NCBI RefSeq assembly: GCF_014646075.1
Contig: NZ_BMMT01000001.1
Coordinates: 209,833-273,832, forward strand
From: Saccharopolyspora thermophila
GTDB lineage: Bacteria; Actinomycetota; Actinomycetes; Mycobacteriales; Pseudonocardiaceae
DNA length: 64,000 nt
Direction: 5' to 3'
Shown: piece by piece, positions 36,321 through 43,859 of the stretch
Position numbering within the stretch: position 1 is the stretch's first letter
Layout of the letters: the number at the start of each line of letters is the position of its first letter
Notes under the pieces: generated by a model
Seen by the model: only the letters and a program-made list of their open reading frames with translations
Database searches by the model: none
Told to the model about the DNA's origin: nothing
Program-made: the position numbers and the translations under genes

Positions 36321-37549
36321 CTTCGCAACCGTTCAGCACGCGCCCGCTGCGGATCGTGGTCGGCGCGACCACCTACCCGCCCGACGTGAACGGGGCGGCC
36401 AACTTCGGGCACCGCCTGGCGACCGGGCTGGCCGGCCGCGGCCACGACGTGCACGTGGTCTGCCACTCGACGGATCGCGAAGCGCACACCGAGGTCGAGG
36501 ACGGGGTGACGGTGCACCGCGTGGCCTCCTACGGTTCGCCGTTCCACCCGTCGATCCGCGGCATCCTGCCGTGGCAGGCCAGGCGCGCCGACGCGCTGCT
36601 GGACAAGATCCAGCCCGACGTGGTGCACGTCCAGTCGCACTTCTTCATCTGCCGCGGCCTGATCAACTCCGCGCGGCGCCGCGGCATCGGGCTGGTGGCC
36701 ACCAACCACTTCATGCCGGAGAACATCTTCGGCTACATCAAGGTGCCCGGGCGGCTGCAGCACGCGGCGGGCCGCATCCTGTGGCGAAACCTGATCAAGC
36801 ACTACCGCAAGGCGCAGCTGGTCACCGCGCCGACCCCGCGCGCGGTGCAGCTGTTGCAGGACAACGGCTTCGACGACGTCGCGCTGCCGGTGTCGTGCGG
36901 CATCGACGTCGAGCGCTACCGCCGGCACGCCCGCAGCCACCGCAGGCGGCACCGGCCCGACGAGACCCGCACGGTGCTGTTCGTCGGCCGCCTCGACGAG
37001 GAGAAGCACATCGACGACCTGCTGCGGGCGATGGCCCTGCTGCGCTCCGACGTGCCGACCCGGCTGGAGATCGTGGGCGACGGCAGCCGCCGGGCCGCGT
37101 TCGAGCGCCTCGCCGCGGAGCTCGGCATCGCCGAGCGGGTGCACTTCGCCGGGTATCTCAGCGACGACGAACTGCTGGACGCCTACGCCCGCGCCGACCT
37201 GTTCTGCATGCCCAGCATCGCGGAGCTGCAGAGCCTGGCCACCATGGAGGCCATGTCGGCGGGCACCCCGGTGGTGCTGGCCAACGCCATGGCGCTGCCG
37301 CACCTGGTGCAGCCCGGGCAGAACGGCTACCTGTACCCGCCGCGTGACGTGCACGCGCTGGCCGCCGCCATCGACGACGTGATCGCCGACCGCGCCACCA
37401 TCGAGCGCATGGGTGCGGCCAGCGAGCGACTGGTGGCCCGGCACGACATCGACGAGGTGCTGGCCCGGTTCGAGTCGATCTACCACCACGTCGCCGGCAC
37501 CGACGGCGCGGTGGAGCTCGACGAGATCCGCACCGAGCTGGCAAGCTGA
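36317..37549 (+). CDS. Glycosyltransferase family 4 (GT-B)
   Basis: This 410-residue enzyme starts 'LRIVVGATTYPPDVNGAANF', the donor/acceptor loop of MgtA/PimB-like GT4 enzymes. The C-terminal nucleotide-sugar domain has 'VLFVGRLDEEKHIDDLL' and the E-x7-E motif region 'PSIAELQSLATMEAMSAGTPVVLA'. It should transfer a hexose, perhaps mannose, to a lipid acceptor at the cytoplasmic face of the membrane. GTG 36317 overlaps the stop of the transporter gene, so translation is coupled. Donor and acceptor are inferred only from family resemblance. Confidence 0.9.
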   Translation: MTSQPFSTRPLRIVVGATTYPPDVNGAANFGHRLATGLAGRGHDVHVVCHSTDREAHTEVEDGVTVHRVASYGSPFHPSIRGILPWQARRADALLDKIQPDVVHVQSHFFICRGLINSARRRGIGLVATNHFMPENIFGYIKVPGRLQHAAGRILWRNLIKHYRKAQLVTAPTPRAVQLLQDNGFDDVALPVSCGIDVERYRRHARSHRRRHRPDETRTVLFVGRLDEEKHIDDLLRAMALLRSDVPTRLEIVGDGSRRAAFERLAAELGIAERVHFAGYLSDDELLDAYARADLFCMPSIAELQSLATMEAMSAGTPVVLANAMALPHLVQPGQNGYLYPPRDVHALAAAIDDVIADRATIERMGAASERLVARHDIDEVLARFESIYHHVAGTDGAVELDEIRTELAS

Positions 37550-37558
37550 GCGCCGGTC

Positions 37559-38431
37559 ATGATCATCCCGGAACTGCGCCCGATCGAGCGGGTCGCTCGC
37601 ATCAGCGGCTCCGACCTGCACTACTGGGTCTACGGCGAAGACCGCGTCGGCGGCACCGTGCTGATGGTGCACGGACTGCGCGGTACCCACCACGGCCTGG
37701 AGCTCGTGGCCGCCGGTCTGCCCGACCACCGCGTGGTGATCCCCGACCTGCCCGGGTACGGCGACTCCGGGCCGATGACCGGCCGACGCCACGACGTCGC
37801 CGGGTACGCGCACGCCATCACCGAACTGGTCGAGCAGCTCGACGGCCGGGACGGCCCCGTCGCGCTGGTCGGCCACTCCTTCGGTTCCATCGTGGCCGCT
37901 CATCTCACCTCCCAGGTTCCGGAACTCGTTCGGCGACTGGTGCTGATCAACCCGATCGCCACGCCCGCGCTGCGCGGCCCCCGGGTGGTGCTCTCCGGCC
38001 TGACCTCCGCCTACTACAGGCTCGGCAAGCGGCTTCCGCCGCGCGCCGGGCACTCGCTGCTGAGTAACCGGTGGGTGGTGCTCGCGGCGAGCCGGGCCAT
38101 GACGCGGACGAAGAACAAGGAGCTGCGCAGCTTCATCGACGCGAACCACCTGCGCCACTTCAGCCGCTTCCACAGCCCGGCGCTGCTCAGCGAGACGTTC
38201 GAGGCGTCGGTGACGCACACCGTGACCGACTACGCGGATGCCCTGAAGGTGCCGACCCTGCTGATCGCGGGGGAGCAGGACGAGATCGCGCCGCTGGCCG
38301 GGCAACGCGCGCTGGCCGCGCGGTTGCCCGATGCCGAACTCGTCGTCATCCCGGGCGTCGGTCACCTGGTGCACTACGAGACACCGGCACCAGCGGCCGA
38401 AGCGATCCGCCGATTCCTCGGAGAGCCATGA
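37559..38431 (+). CDS. Alpha/beta hydrolase in glycosyltransferase operon
   Basis: This 290-residue serine hydrolase has oxyanion region 'VLMVHGLRGTHHGLE', nucleophile elbow 'ALVGHSFGSIVA' (Ser about 107), Asp in 'LIAGEQDEIAP' and His in 'IPGVGHLVHYE'. It lies nine bases after the first glycosyltransferase gene, and its stop overlaps the start of the second (ATGA). The setting suggests that it removes or transfers an acyl group from a glycolipid intermediate or salvages a lipid carrier. The substrate is unknown. Confidence 0.88.
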   Translation: MIIPELRPIERVARISGSDLHYWVYGEDRVGGTVLMVHGLRGTHHGLELVAAGLPDHRVVIPDLPGYGDSGPMTGRRHDVAGYAHAITELVEQLDGRDGPVALVGHSFGSIVAAHLTSQVPELVRRLVLINPIATPALRGPRVVLSGLTSAYYRLGKRLPPRAGHSLLSNRWVVLAASRAMTRTKNKELRSFIDANHLRHFSRFHSPALLSETFEASVTHTVTDYADALKVPTLLIAGEQDEIAPLAGQRALAARLPDAELVVIPGVGHLVHYETPAPAAEAIRRFLGEP

Positions 38432-39609
38432 GCGCCACCAGTACCGGCGACCGCGGGAAGCACCGCCCCGGGGCGGACGAGCACGGGACGATGAACATCG
38501 TCGTCGACGCCCGCTGGACCCGCACCGATCAGCACGACGGGATCAGCCGCTACGGGGCGAGCCTGATCGAGGCCCTGCACCAACTCCACCCGGTGACGAT
38601 GCTGATCCACGACGAGCGGCAGCTACGCCTGCTGCCTGCCGGCGTGCCGCACGTGAGAGTCAACAGCCCGCTCTCGCCGCGGGAGCTGTGGATCTCGCGC
38701 ACCCTCAACCGGCTTGGCGCCGACGTGGTGTTCAGCCCGCTGCAGGTGATCGGCGGATTCCGGCGCAGGTACCGGCTCGTTGTGACCCTGCACGACCTGA
38801 TCTACTACCGGCACCCGCAGCCGCCGGGATTCCTGCCGCTGCCGGTCCGCGTCGCCTGGCGCCTGTACCACAAGGCGTTCTGGCCGCAGCGCGTCATGCT
38901 GAACCGGGCGGACGCCGTCGTGACGGTCAGCGAGACGACCCGTCGGCTCATCGCCGAGTACCGGCTGACCAAGCGGCCGGTGACGGTCGTGCCGAACGCG
39001 CCGTCGTCCGCTCCGCTCGACGGCGCCGGGCGCGGAAGCGGCGCCGCCGCGGAGTCCGGCGGCGGAGCGCGCGAGCTCGTGTACATGGGTTCGTTCATGC
39101 CGTACAAGAACGTGGAGACGTTGATCGCGGGCATGGCTCTCCTTCCGGGACATCGGCTGCACCTGGTGAGCCGGATCACGCCGCAGCGCGAGGCCGAACT
39201 GCGGGCCCAGGTGCCTGCGGGGGCTGATGTGGTGTTCTGGCGGGGCATCGACGAACGCGACTACCAGGAACTGCTCGGCAGGGCGAGCGCCCTGGTCACC
39301 GCGTCGCGGGACGAGGGTTTCGGGTTGCCGATCATCGAGGCGATGCACGCGGGGACGCCGGTGGTGTGCAGCGACCTGGAGATCTTCCGCGAGGTCACCG
39401 GCGGGCACGCGATGTTCTTCGACCCGGGGTCGTCGAAGGACTTCGCCGCCGCGGTGCGGGCGCTGCAGGACGAGGAACGGCGGGCGGACCTTGTCGACTC
39501 GGCGCGTGCCCAGGCGGCTCGGTACACGTGGGCCGGTTCCGCCGAGCGGTTGCTCGGGTTGATGCGCGAGCTGGTCCGCCGACCGCTCACCTCGGCCAGA
39601 CGCGGATAG
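38428..39609 (+). CDS. Glycosyltransferase family 4 (mannosyltransferase-like)
   Basis: This 393-residue GT-B enzyme has an acceptor domain with 'NIVVDARWTRTDQHDGISRY' and a donor domain 'LVYMGSFMPYKNVETLIAGM'. The catalytic E-x7-E region is 'ASRDEGFGLPIIEAMHAGTPVV'. The 'HDLIYYRHPQPPGFLPLP' segment is typical of WbaZ/WcaI-like mannosyltransferases. ATG 38428 overlaps the hydrolase stop; ATG 38491 is an in-frame alternative after a disordered leader. Its 3' end overlaps the convergent secreted inhibitor gene by 23 bases. Confidence 0.88.
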   Translation: MSATSTGDRGKHRPGADEHGTMNIVVDARWTRTDQHDGISRYGASLIEALHQLHPVTMLIHDERQLRLLPAGVPHVRVNSPLSPRELWISRTLNRLGADVVFSPLQVIGGFRRRYRLVVTLHDLIYYRHPQPPGFLPLPVRVAWRLYHKAFWPQRVMLNRADAVVTVSETTRRLIAEYRLTKRPVTVVPNAPSSAPLDGAGRGSGAAAESGGGARELVYMGSFMPYKNVETLIAGMALLPGHRLHLVSRITPQREAELRAQVPAGADVVFWRGIDERDYQELLGRASALVTASRDEGFGLPIIEAMHAGTPVVCSDLEIFREVTGGHAMFFDPGSSKDFAAAVRALQDEERRADLVDSARAQAARYTWAGSAERLLGLMRELVRRPLTSARRG

Positions 39610-40012
39610 CCCGGGCCACGTACGTCGACCGTGGCATCTGCGAACCCGATGGGAACGTGGCGAAATCTGCTTGCGTGTCGCAGTACGGGTCCTGGTAGAC
39701 CGTCACCGGGTGCCCGGTGTTGTTCACGAAGGAGCGCAGTTCCACATCCTGCCGGAGCGGGACGCACTGCTCCATCGTGGTCGTCTGGAGACCGACATCG
39801 TGTCGTTCGCCGGTGAAGTTCTCCTCCGGCCAGGCGCAGAAAGCTCCCGCAGGGCAAGGATCCTGCGCTGGCGCGGCCTTCGCGGGCGCGCCGAACAGCA
39901 CCGCAGCGACGGCGAGAAGCGCCGCGGTGGCAGCGCGGAGTACCGCGCCGCGCCGCATTCGCGACCGGTCGGCGGCGTGGGCGACGTGGTCGGTGGCAGC
40001 GCACGAAGACAT
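39587..40012 (-). CDS. Secreted peptidase-inhibitor I36-like protein
   Basis: This 141-residue protein has a signal peptide (hydrophobic 'AVLRAATAALLAVAAVLFGA' then 'PAKAAPA' cleavage region). The mature part 'DPCPAGAFCAWPEENFTGER' with four Cys matches the I36 family of Streptomyces metalloprotease inhibitors and related calycin-like secreted proteins. Start 40012 has AAAGGG seven bases upstream; ATG 39958 would shorten the n-region. It may inhibit extracellular proteases or bind ligands outside the cell. Confidence 0.82.
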   Translation of the reverse strand: MSSCAATDHVAHAADRSRMRRGAVLRAATAALLAVAAVLFGAPAKAAPAQDPCPAGAFCAWPEENFTGERHDVGLQTTTMEQCVPLRQDVELRSFVNNTGHPVTVYQDPYCDTQADFATFPSGSQMPRSTYVARAIRVWPR

Positions 40013-40341
40013 GCGAAAACCCTTTCCTGAGCGGATAATCGAGAGGTCAGCGCCGAATGTGGCGCGTTGGGACCAGATTCCCGAACGCCGGATCGAAACG
40101 CCAGCGAATTAGCTGGATACAGCCCGACCGGGTGGATTTTGCCGCGCGGCGACGGGTGCGGTGCAGCCGCGAATCCACCCGGGGAACCGACCCGTGAGCT
40201 GTCCGGGCAGCGACTCCCGCGACCCGGCCTGGCCGGACCGGCTCGGTTCGACCGGGTTCGACCGATCCGGGGACGCTGGCCGCACGCTGGGCGGCCTGGA
40301 GACCGCGCGCCCCGACAGCCCGGAATCCCGTGCCGCAGCGG
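40013..40341. other. Intergenic stretch between two small secreted-protein genes
   Basis: These 329 bases hold the promoter of the I36-like gene and the 3' flank of the SH3-like gene. A GGTTCGACCGGGTTCGACC direct repeat lies near 40244-40262. Nothing else is seen. Confidence 0.4.
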
Positions 40342-40704
40342 TCAGATGAAGCAACCGCTGACGAATCCGCTCACCGAGGTGCGGCGATTCGTGATGTCGA
40401 ACCATTCCGAATTCGCCGATCCGTTCGGGCAGCGGACCATTTCCCCCACCACCATCCGGTGAATCGTGGCGCGGTCGCCCGGATTGCCGAGGCCGCGGGC
40501 GGACGTCCCGGTGCCCGGTGCCGACCGGATCCGGACACCGGCTTCGCGGAAATCGCGCACCCGGCCGCGTTCGGCCTGGTCGACCAGCTTGACCAGCCGG
40601 TTCCCGATTTCGACGGCGATCGTGGCGGCCTGCATACCCAGGCCCGACATGGGCAGGATCGCGGCCACGACCGCGGACAGCAGCGCATTCCTGATGGTGC
40701 GCAT
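40342..40704 (-). CDS. Small secreted protein with SH3-like domain
   Basis: This 120-residue protein starts 'MRTIRNALLSAVVAAILPMS', a likely signal peptide. The C-terminal half 'GVRIRSAPGTGTSARGLGNP' and 'GWF/WFDITNRRTSVSGFVSG' pattern resembles a bacterial SH3 domain (x-V-R-x-x-P-G-T-G ... W-x-x-V ... G-F-V). The tail ends with Cys-Phe-Ile, and two Cys may pair. ATG 40704 has GAGGGGG six bases upstream. It may bind the cell wall. Family assignment is by pattern only. Confidence 0.65.
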   Translation of the reverse strand: MRTIRNALLSAVVAAILPMSGLGMQAATIAVEIGNRLVKLVDQAERGRVRDFREAGVRIRSAPGTGTSARGLGNPGDRATIHRMVVGEMVRCPNGSANSEWFDITNRRTSVSGFVSGCFI

Positions 40705-41156
40705 CGAATACCCCCTCGCCCGCCGGAACGCTCCCCTGTTTCCCCCTGCTCCCGCGGGAGCGCACTTTTTCCCGGGCTGTGCCCAGTTTATGGAGAGCGG
40801 CGGTGGTGCGGCAGTATCCGATTGGGTAGAGCGGAAATGTGGGCCGCAGCCGTTCGGCCGGTGACGCGCGGCAATGGCCACCGCGATCCCGCGACCTCCT
40901 GTGGGTGAGTCGGCGGTAAAGCTGCGGCGGTGCGTGCAGACCGGTGCGCAGCGCCGAGACGCGCGGCGCACCGGTCCGCCGAACCCCGGTGCCTGTCTGC
41001 GAACACCGAAGGGGCGCAGCCGCTCGGCCTCACCCGAGTGAGTGGACACCCGCGAGAACCCCGACACCCCGGATTGGTGGGGAGCCCGGGAGTCCAGGCG
41101 GCGTCCGGGCTTCCGCAGGTGACCGCCTGCGCCGAACGTGTTCGACGACGCCCCGC
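40705..41156. other. Intergenic stretch with two hairpins
   Basis: These 452 bases contain no convincing gene. Two hairpins are visible: GACCGGTGCGC/GCGCACCGGTC (40939-40949 with 40966-40976) and, nearer the symporter gene, one at 41081-41114 listed separately. Confidence 0.45.
41081..41114 (-). terminator. Hairpin downstream of the symporter gene
   Basis: GGAGCCCGG (41081-41089) and CCGGGCTTCC (41105-41114) can pair over nine bases with one bulged T. The hairpin begins 43 bases after the symporter stop on the minus strand. A second, perfect 11-bp hairpin follows at 40939-40976 and could back it up. Confidence 0.4.
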
Positions 41157-42752
41157 TCAGCCCACGCGCGAACCGAGCCCGGTCAGCGAACGGACGTCCA
41201 TCTCCGCCCGGCGTTCCTCGTTCACCTCTTCCCGGCCGCCGACGAAGGTGCCGATGATGCCGCAGACGAACGAGATCGGGATGGACACGATGCCCGGGTT
41301 CTTCAGCGGGAAGAACGCGAAATCCACGCTCGGGAAGATCGCGTCCGGCGCACCGGACACCACCGGCGAGAAGATCACCAGCAGCAGGCAGGAACCCAGC
41401 CCGCTGTAGATGCCCCACAGTGTGCCGGTGGTGTTGAAGCGCTTCCAGAACAGCGAGTACAGCAGCGTCGACAGGTTCGCCGAGGCGGCGAACGCGAACG
41501 CGAGGCTCACCAGGAACGCGATGTTCTGCCCGTTGACCAGGATGCCGCCGAGGATCGACGCGGCACCGATCACCAGCGCCGTCACCCGGGCGACCTTCAC
41601 CACCGAGTCGGGGTCGAAGTCGCCCCGCCGGATCACGTTCGCGTAGACGTCGTGCGCGAAGGATGCTGATGCGGTCAGCGTCAGACCCGCCACCACCGCC
41701 AGGATCGTGGCGAACGCGACCGCCGAGATGATGCCCAGCAGCACCGGGCCGCCGATGCGGTAGGCCAGCAGCGGCGCCGCCGAGTTCTGCCCGCCCGGGG
41801 CATCCGCGATTGCCTCGGTGCCCACCAGCGCGGCGGCGCCGTAGCCGATGACCAGCGTGCAGATGTAGAAGGCCGCGATCGTCCAGATCGCCCACGACAC
41901 CGAGCGACGGGCCTCCCGCGCGTTGGGCACCGTGTAGAAGCGCATCAGCACGTGCGGCAGACCACCCACGCCCAGCACCAGCGACAGCGACAGCGACACG
42001 AAATCCAGCTTGGCCAGCTCGGACTTCCCGTACTGCACGCCCGGCGCGAAGATGGCTTGGCCGTGCGGGTTGTTGTCCGCGGCCTCCAGCAGCAGGTCGC
42101 TCAGGTTGTAGCCGAACTTGCCGAGCAGGAAGATGGTGATCATCGCGGCGGCCAGTAGCAGCAGCGCGGCCTTGATGATCTGCACCCAGGTGGTGCCCTT
42201 CATGCCGCCGACCAGCACGTAGATCATCATGACCACGCCGACGACAGTGATCACGATGGCCTGCCCGTACGTGCTGTGGATGTTGAGCAGCAGTGCGACC
42301 AGACCACCGGCGCCGGCGATCTGGGCGACCATGTACATGATCGTGATGGCCAGCGTGGACATGGCCGCGGCGGCCCGCACCGGGCGCGCCCGCATCCGGA
42401 AGCTGAGCACGTCGCCCATGGTGAAGCGGCCGGTGTTGCGCATCCGCTCGGCGATCAGCAGCAGGTTCACCAGCCAGGCGACCAGGAAGCCGATGGAGTA
42501 CAGGAAGCCGTCGTAGCCGTAGACGGCGATCGCGCCGGCGATGCCCAGGAACGACGCGGCGGACAGATAGTCGCCGGACAGCGCGATGCCGTTCTGCGCA
42601 CCGCTGAACGAACTGCCCGCGACGAAGTAGTCACTGGAACTGCCGCGGCTGCTCACCCGATACACGATGAACAGCGTGATCAGCACGAAAACCGCGAAGA
42701 CGGTGGTGTTGATGATCGCGCTGTCGGCAGGAATCAGCTGCGGTTGGTTCAT
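41157..42752 (-). CDS. Cation/acetate symporter (sodium:solute symporter family)
   Basis: This 531-residue protein has about 13 helices of the SSS family. The ActP/MctP-like hallmarks are 'SSSDYFVAGSSFSGAQNGIALSGDYLSAASFLG', 'GRFTMGDVLSFRMRARPVR', 'GGMKGTTWVQIIKA' and 'GVGGLPHVLMRFYTVPNAREARRS'. It imports acetate or another short monocarboxylate with sodium or protons. Its ATG overlaps the stop of the DUF485 gene, giving the classic YjcH-ActP pair. Note: in transcription order DUF485 comes first. Confidence 0.92.
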   Translation of the reverse strand: MNQPQLIPADSAIINTTVFAVFVLITLFIVYRVSSRGSSSDYFVAGSSFSGAQNGIALSGDYLSAASFLGIAGAIAVYGYDGFLYSIGFLVAWLVNLLLIAERMRNTGRFTMGDVLSFRMRARPVRAAAAMSTLAITIMYMVAQIAGAGGLVALLLNIHSTYGQAIVITVVGVVMMIYVLVGGMKGTTWVQIIKAALLLLAAAMITIFLLGKFGYNLSDLLLEAADNNPHGQAIFAPGVQYGKSELAKLDFVSLSLSLVLGVGGLPHVLMRFYTVPNAREARRSVSWAIWTIAAFYICTLVIGYGAAALVGTEAIADAPGGQNSAAPLLAYRIGGPVLLGIISAVAFATILAVVAGLTLTASASFAHDVYANVIRRGDFDPDSVVKVARVTALVIGAASILGGILVNGQNIAFLVSLAFAFAASANLSTLLYSLFWKRFNTTGTLWGIYSGLGSCLLLVIFSPVVSGAPDAIFPSVDFAFFPLKNPGIVSIPISFVCGIIGTFVGGREEVNEERRAEMDVRSLTGLGSRVG

Positions 42753-43168
42753 CGGTCGAGTTCTCCCGCGTCCTGTCGGATCCTGTCGACCATCGGGTCG
42801 ATCTTGCGGCGGGCGAACCGCAGGTAGAGCGCGGTGAGGCCCACCGTGGTGAGGAACTGGCCGACACCCATGACCAGCCCGACGTTGATCTCGCCGAACA
42901 GCCTGTGGGCCATGAATTCCGGGGCGTAGGCGGCGAGCGCCACGTACCCCAGGTACCAGATGAGAAAAAACGCCGTCGCGGGGAATACGAACAGGGCGAG
43001 GCGGCGGCGGAGATCGCGGAATTCTTCGCTCTGCTGGATAGTGGTGAAATCGGGCCGGTCGGATGCCCGACGAACGGCGCTCTTCTCGATTCCACCGAAG
43101 GCCGACCGCGTTTTTCCGGGCTGTTCGCGGGTGCTGCCGCGCAGCGCGGATTGCGTTGCGTTGCTCAT
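42749..43168 (-). CDS. DUF485 membrane protein, partner of the acetate symporter
   Basis: This 139-residue protein has a disordered N-terminus (1-45) and two membrane helices: 'LALFVFPATAFFLIWYLGYV' and 'GLVMGVGQFLTTVGLTALYLRF', followed by a charged 'ARRKIDPMVDRIRQDAGE' tail. DUF485 (YjcH) proteins almost always accompany ActP-type symporters and are thought to assist them. The ATGA overlap with the symporter gene implies coupled translation. Confidence 0.9.
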   Translation of the reverse strand: MSNATQSALRGSTREQPGKTRSAFGGIEKSAVRRASDRPDFTTIQQSEEFRDLRRRLALFVFPATAFFLIWYLGYVALAAYAPEFMAHRLFGEINVGLVMGVGQFLTTVGLTALYLRFARRKIDPMVDRIRQDAGELDR

Positions 43169-43859
43169 GCGTCCTTCCTGGCACTTCGCGGTTGGCCACC
43201 CCAGCCGCGCGAGGGTTGGCGGTGGCGGGGAATTCTAACCATCCCGGGCAGCGGATCAACAGCGGTCCCGGGCGACGGGCCTCCCCGCCGGGGCGGGCGG
43301 GCTGCCGGCCGGTCGCGCTTGGTTACTGTCCGGTACCTCCAGGTCAGAGGTCGGGTCTGGGTGGATCGAAGGTCGCTGAGCTGGTCTTTTGCCTGGTCAT
43401 CGGCCGAAGTCGAATACCCCTCCCTAGGCTGAATGAGTGAAAAAGGTACGCGCGTCACACGGCCTTTGAACACTCGGTGTTACCCCGCCTGTTTGTCGCA
43501 GTCCATTGGGAAAAAGCCCCCGGTGTGATGTTTGCATCCAGGGCTTATAGTGCTGAGGCACTGAAAGACAGTCGGGCGATCGGGAAAGGTCACGGTTCGG
43601 TATCGGTGTCCGAAATGCGCCAACCGGGAACGTCCGTGGTGACGCTGAGTGCCGCCGAGACCCCACGGGTACGGTGCGGTACCGCATGCGGTTTCCGGTC
43701 GCCGGGTGCCCGACCACGGCTGGATTTCACGTCAGACCGCCCAGACGACGATTGCGGGACACCACGCATGCGCCGTTCTCCGATGTTCAGTTCGCCCCGA
43801 AGGGGCCGCGCCCCGCGTGACCGGCACGCGCACCGGCCAGCCCAGCAGGGGAGCCGGCC
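43169..43859. promoter_or_regulatory. Divergent control region between symporter and conservon
   Basis: No gene is convincing in these 691 bases. TATAGT at 43546-43551 is a good -10 hexamer for the plus strand, and AGTGC-TGAG-GCACT (43549-43562) is a palindrome overlapping it. AAGCCC and GGGCTT arms at about 43514-43519 and 43541-43546 frame the area. ACCGCATGCGGT (43681-43692) is a perfect 12-base palindrome. These are candidate control sites for the conservon operon. Confidence 0.4.

Noticed and set aside
34907..38374. An 1155-codon minus-strand frame
   Set aside because: It is antisense to the transporter, glycosyltransferase and hydrolase genes, has no domain match, and shows the codon pattern of a shadow frame.
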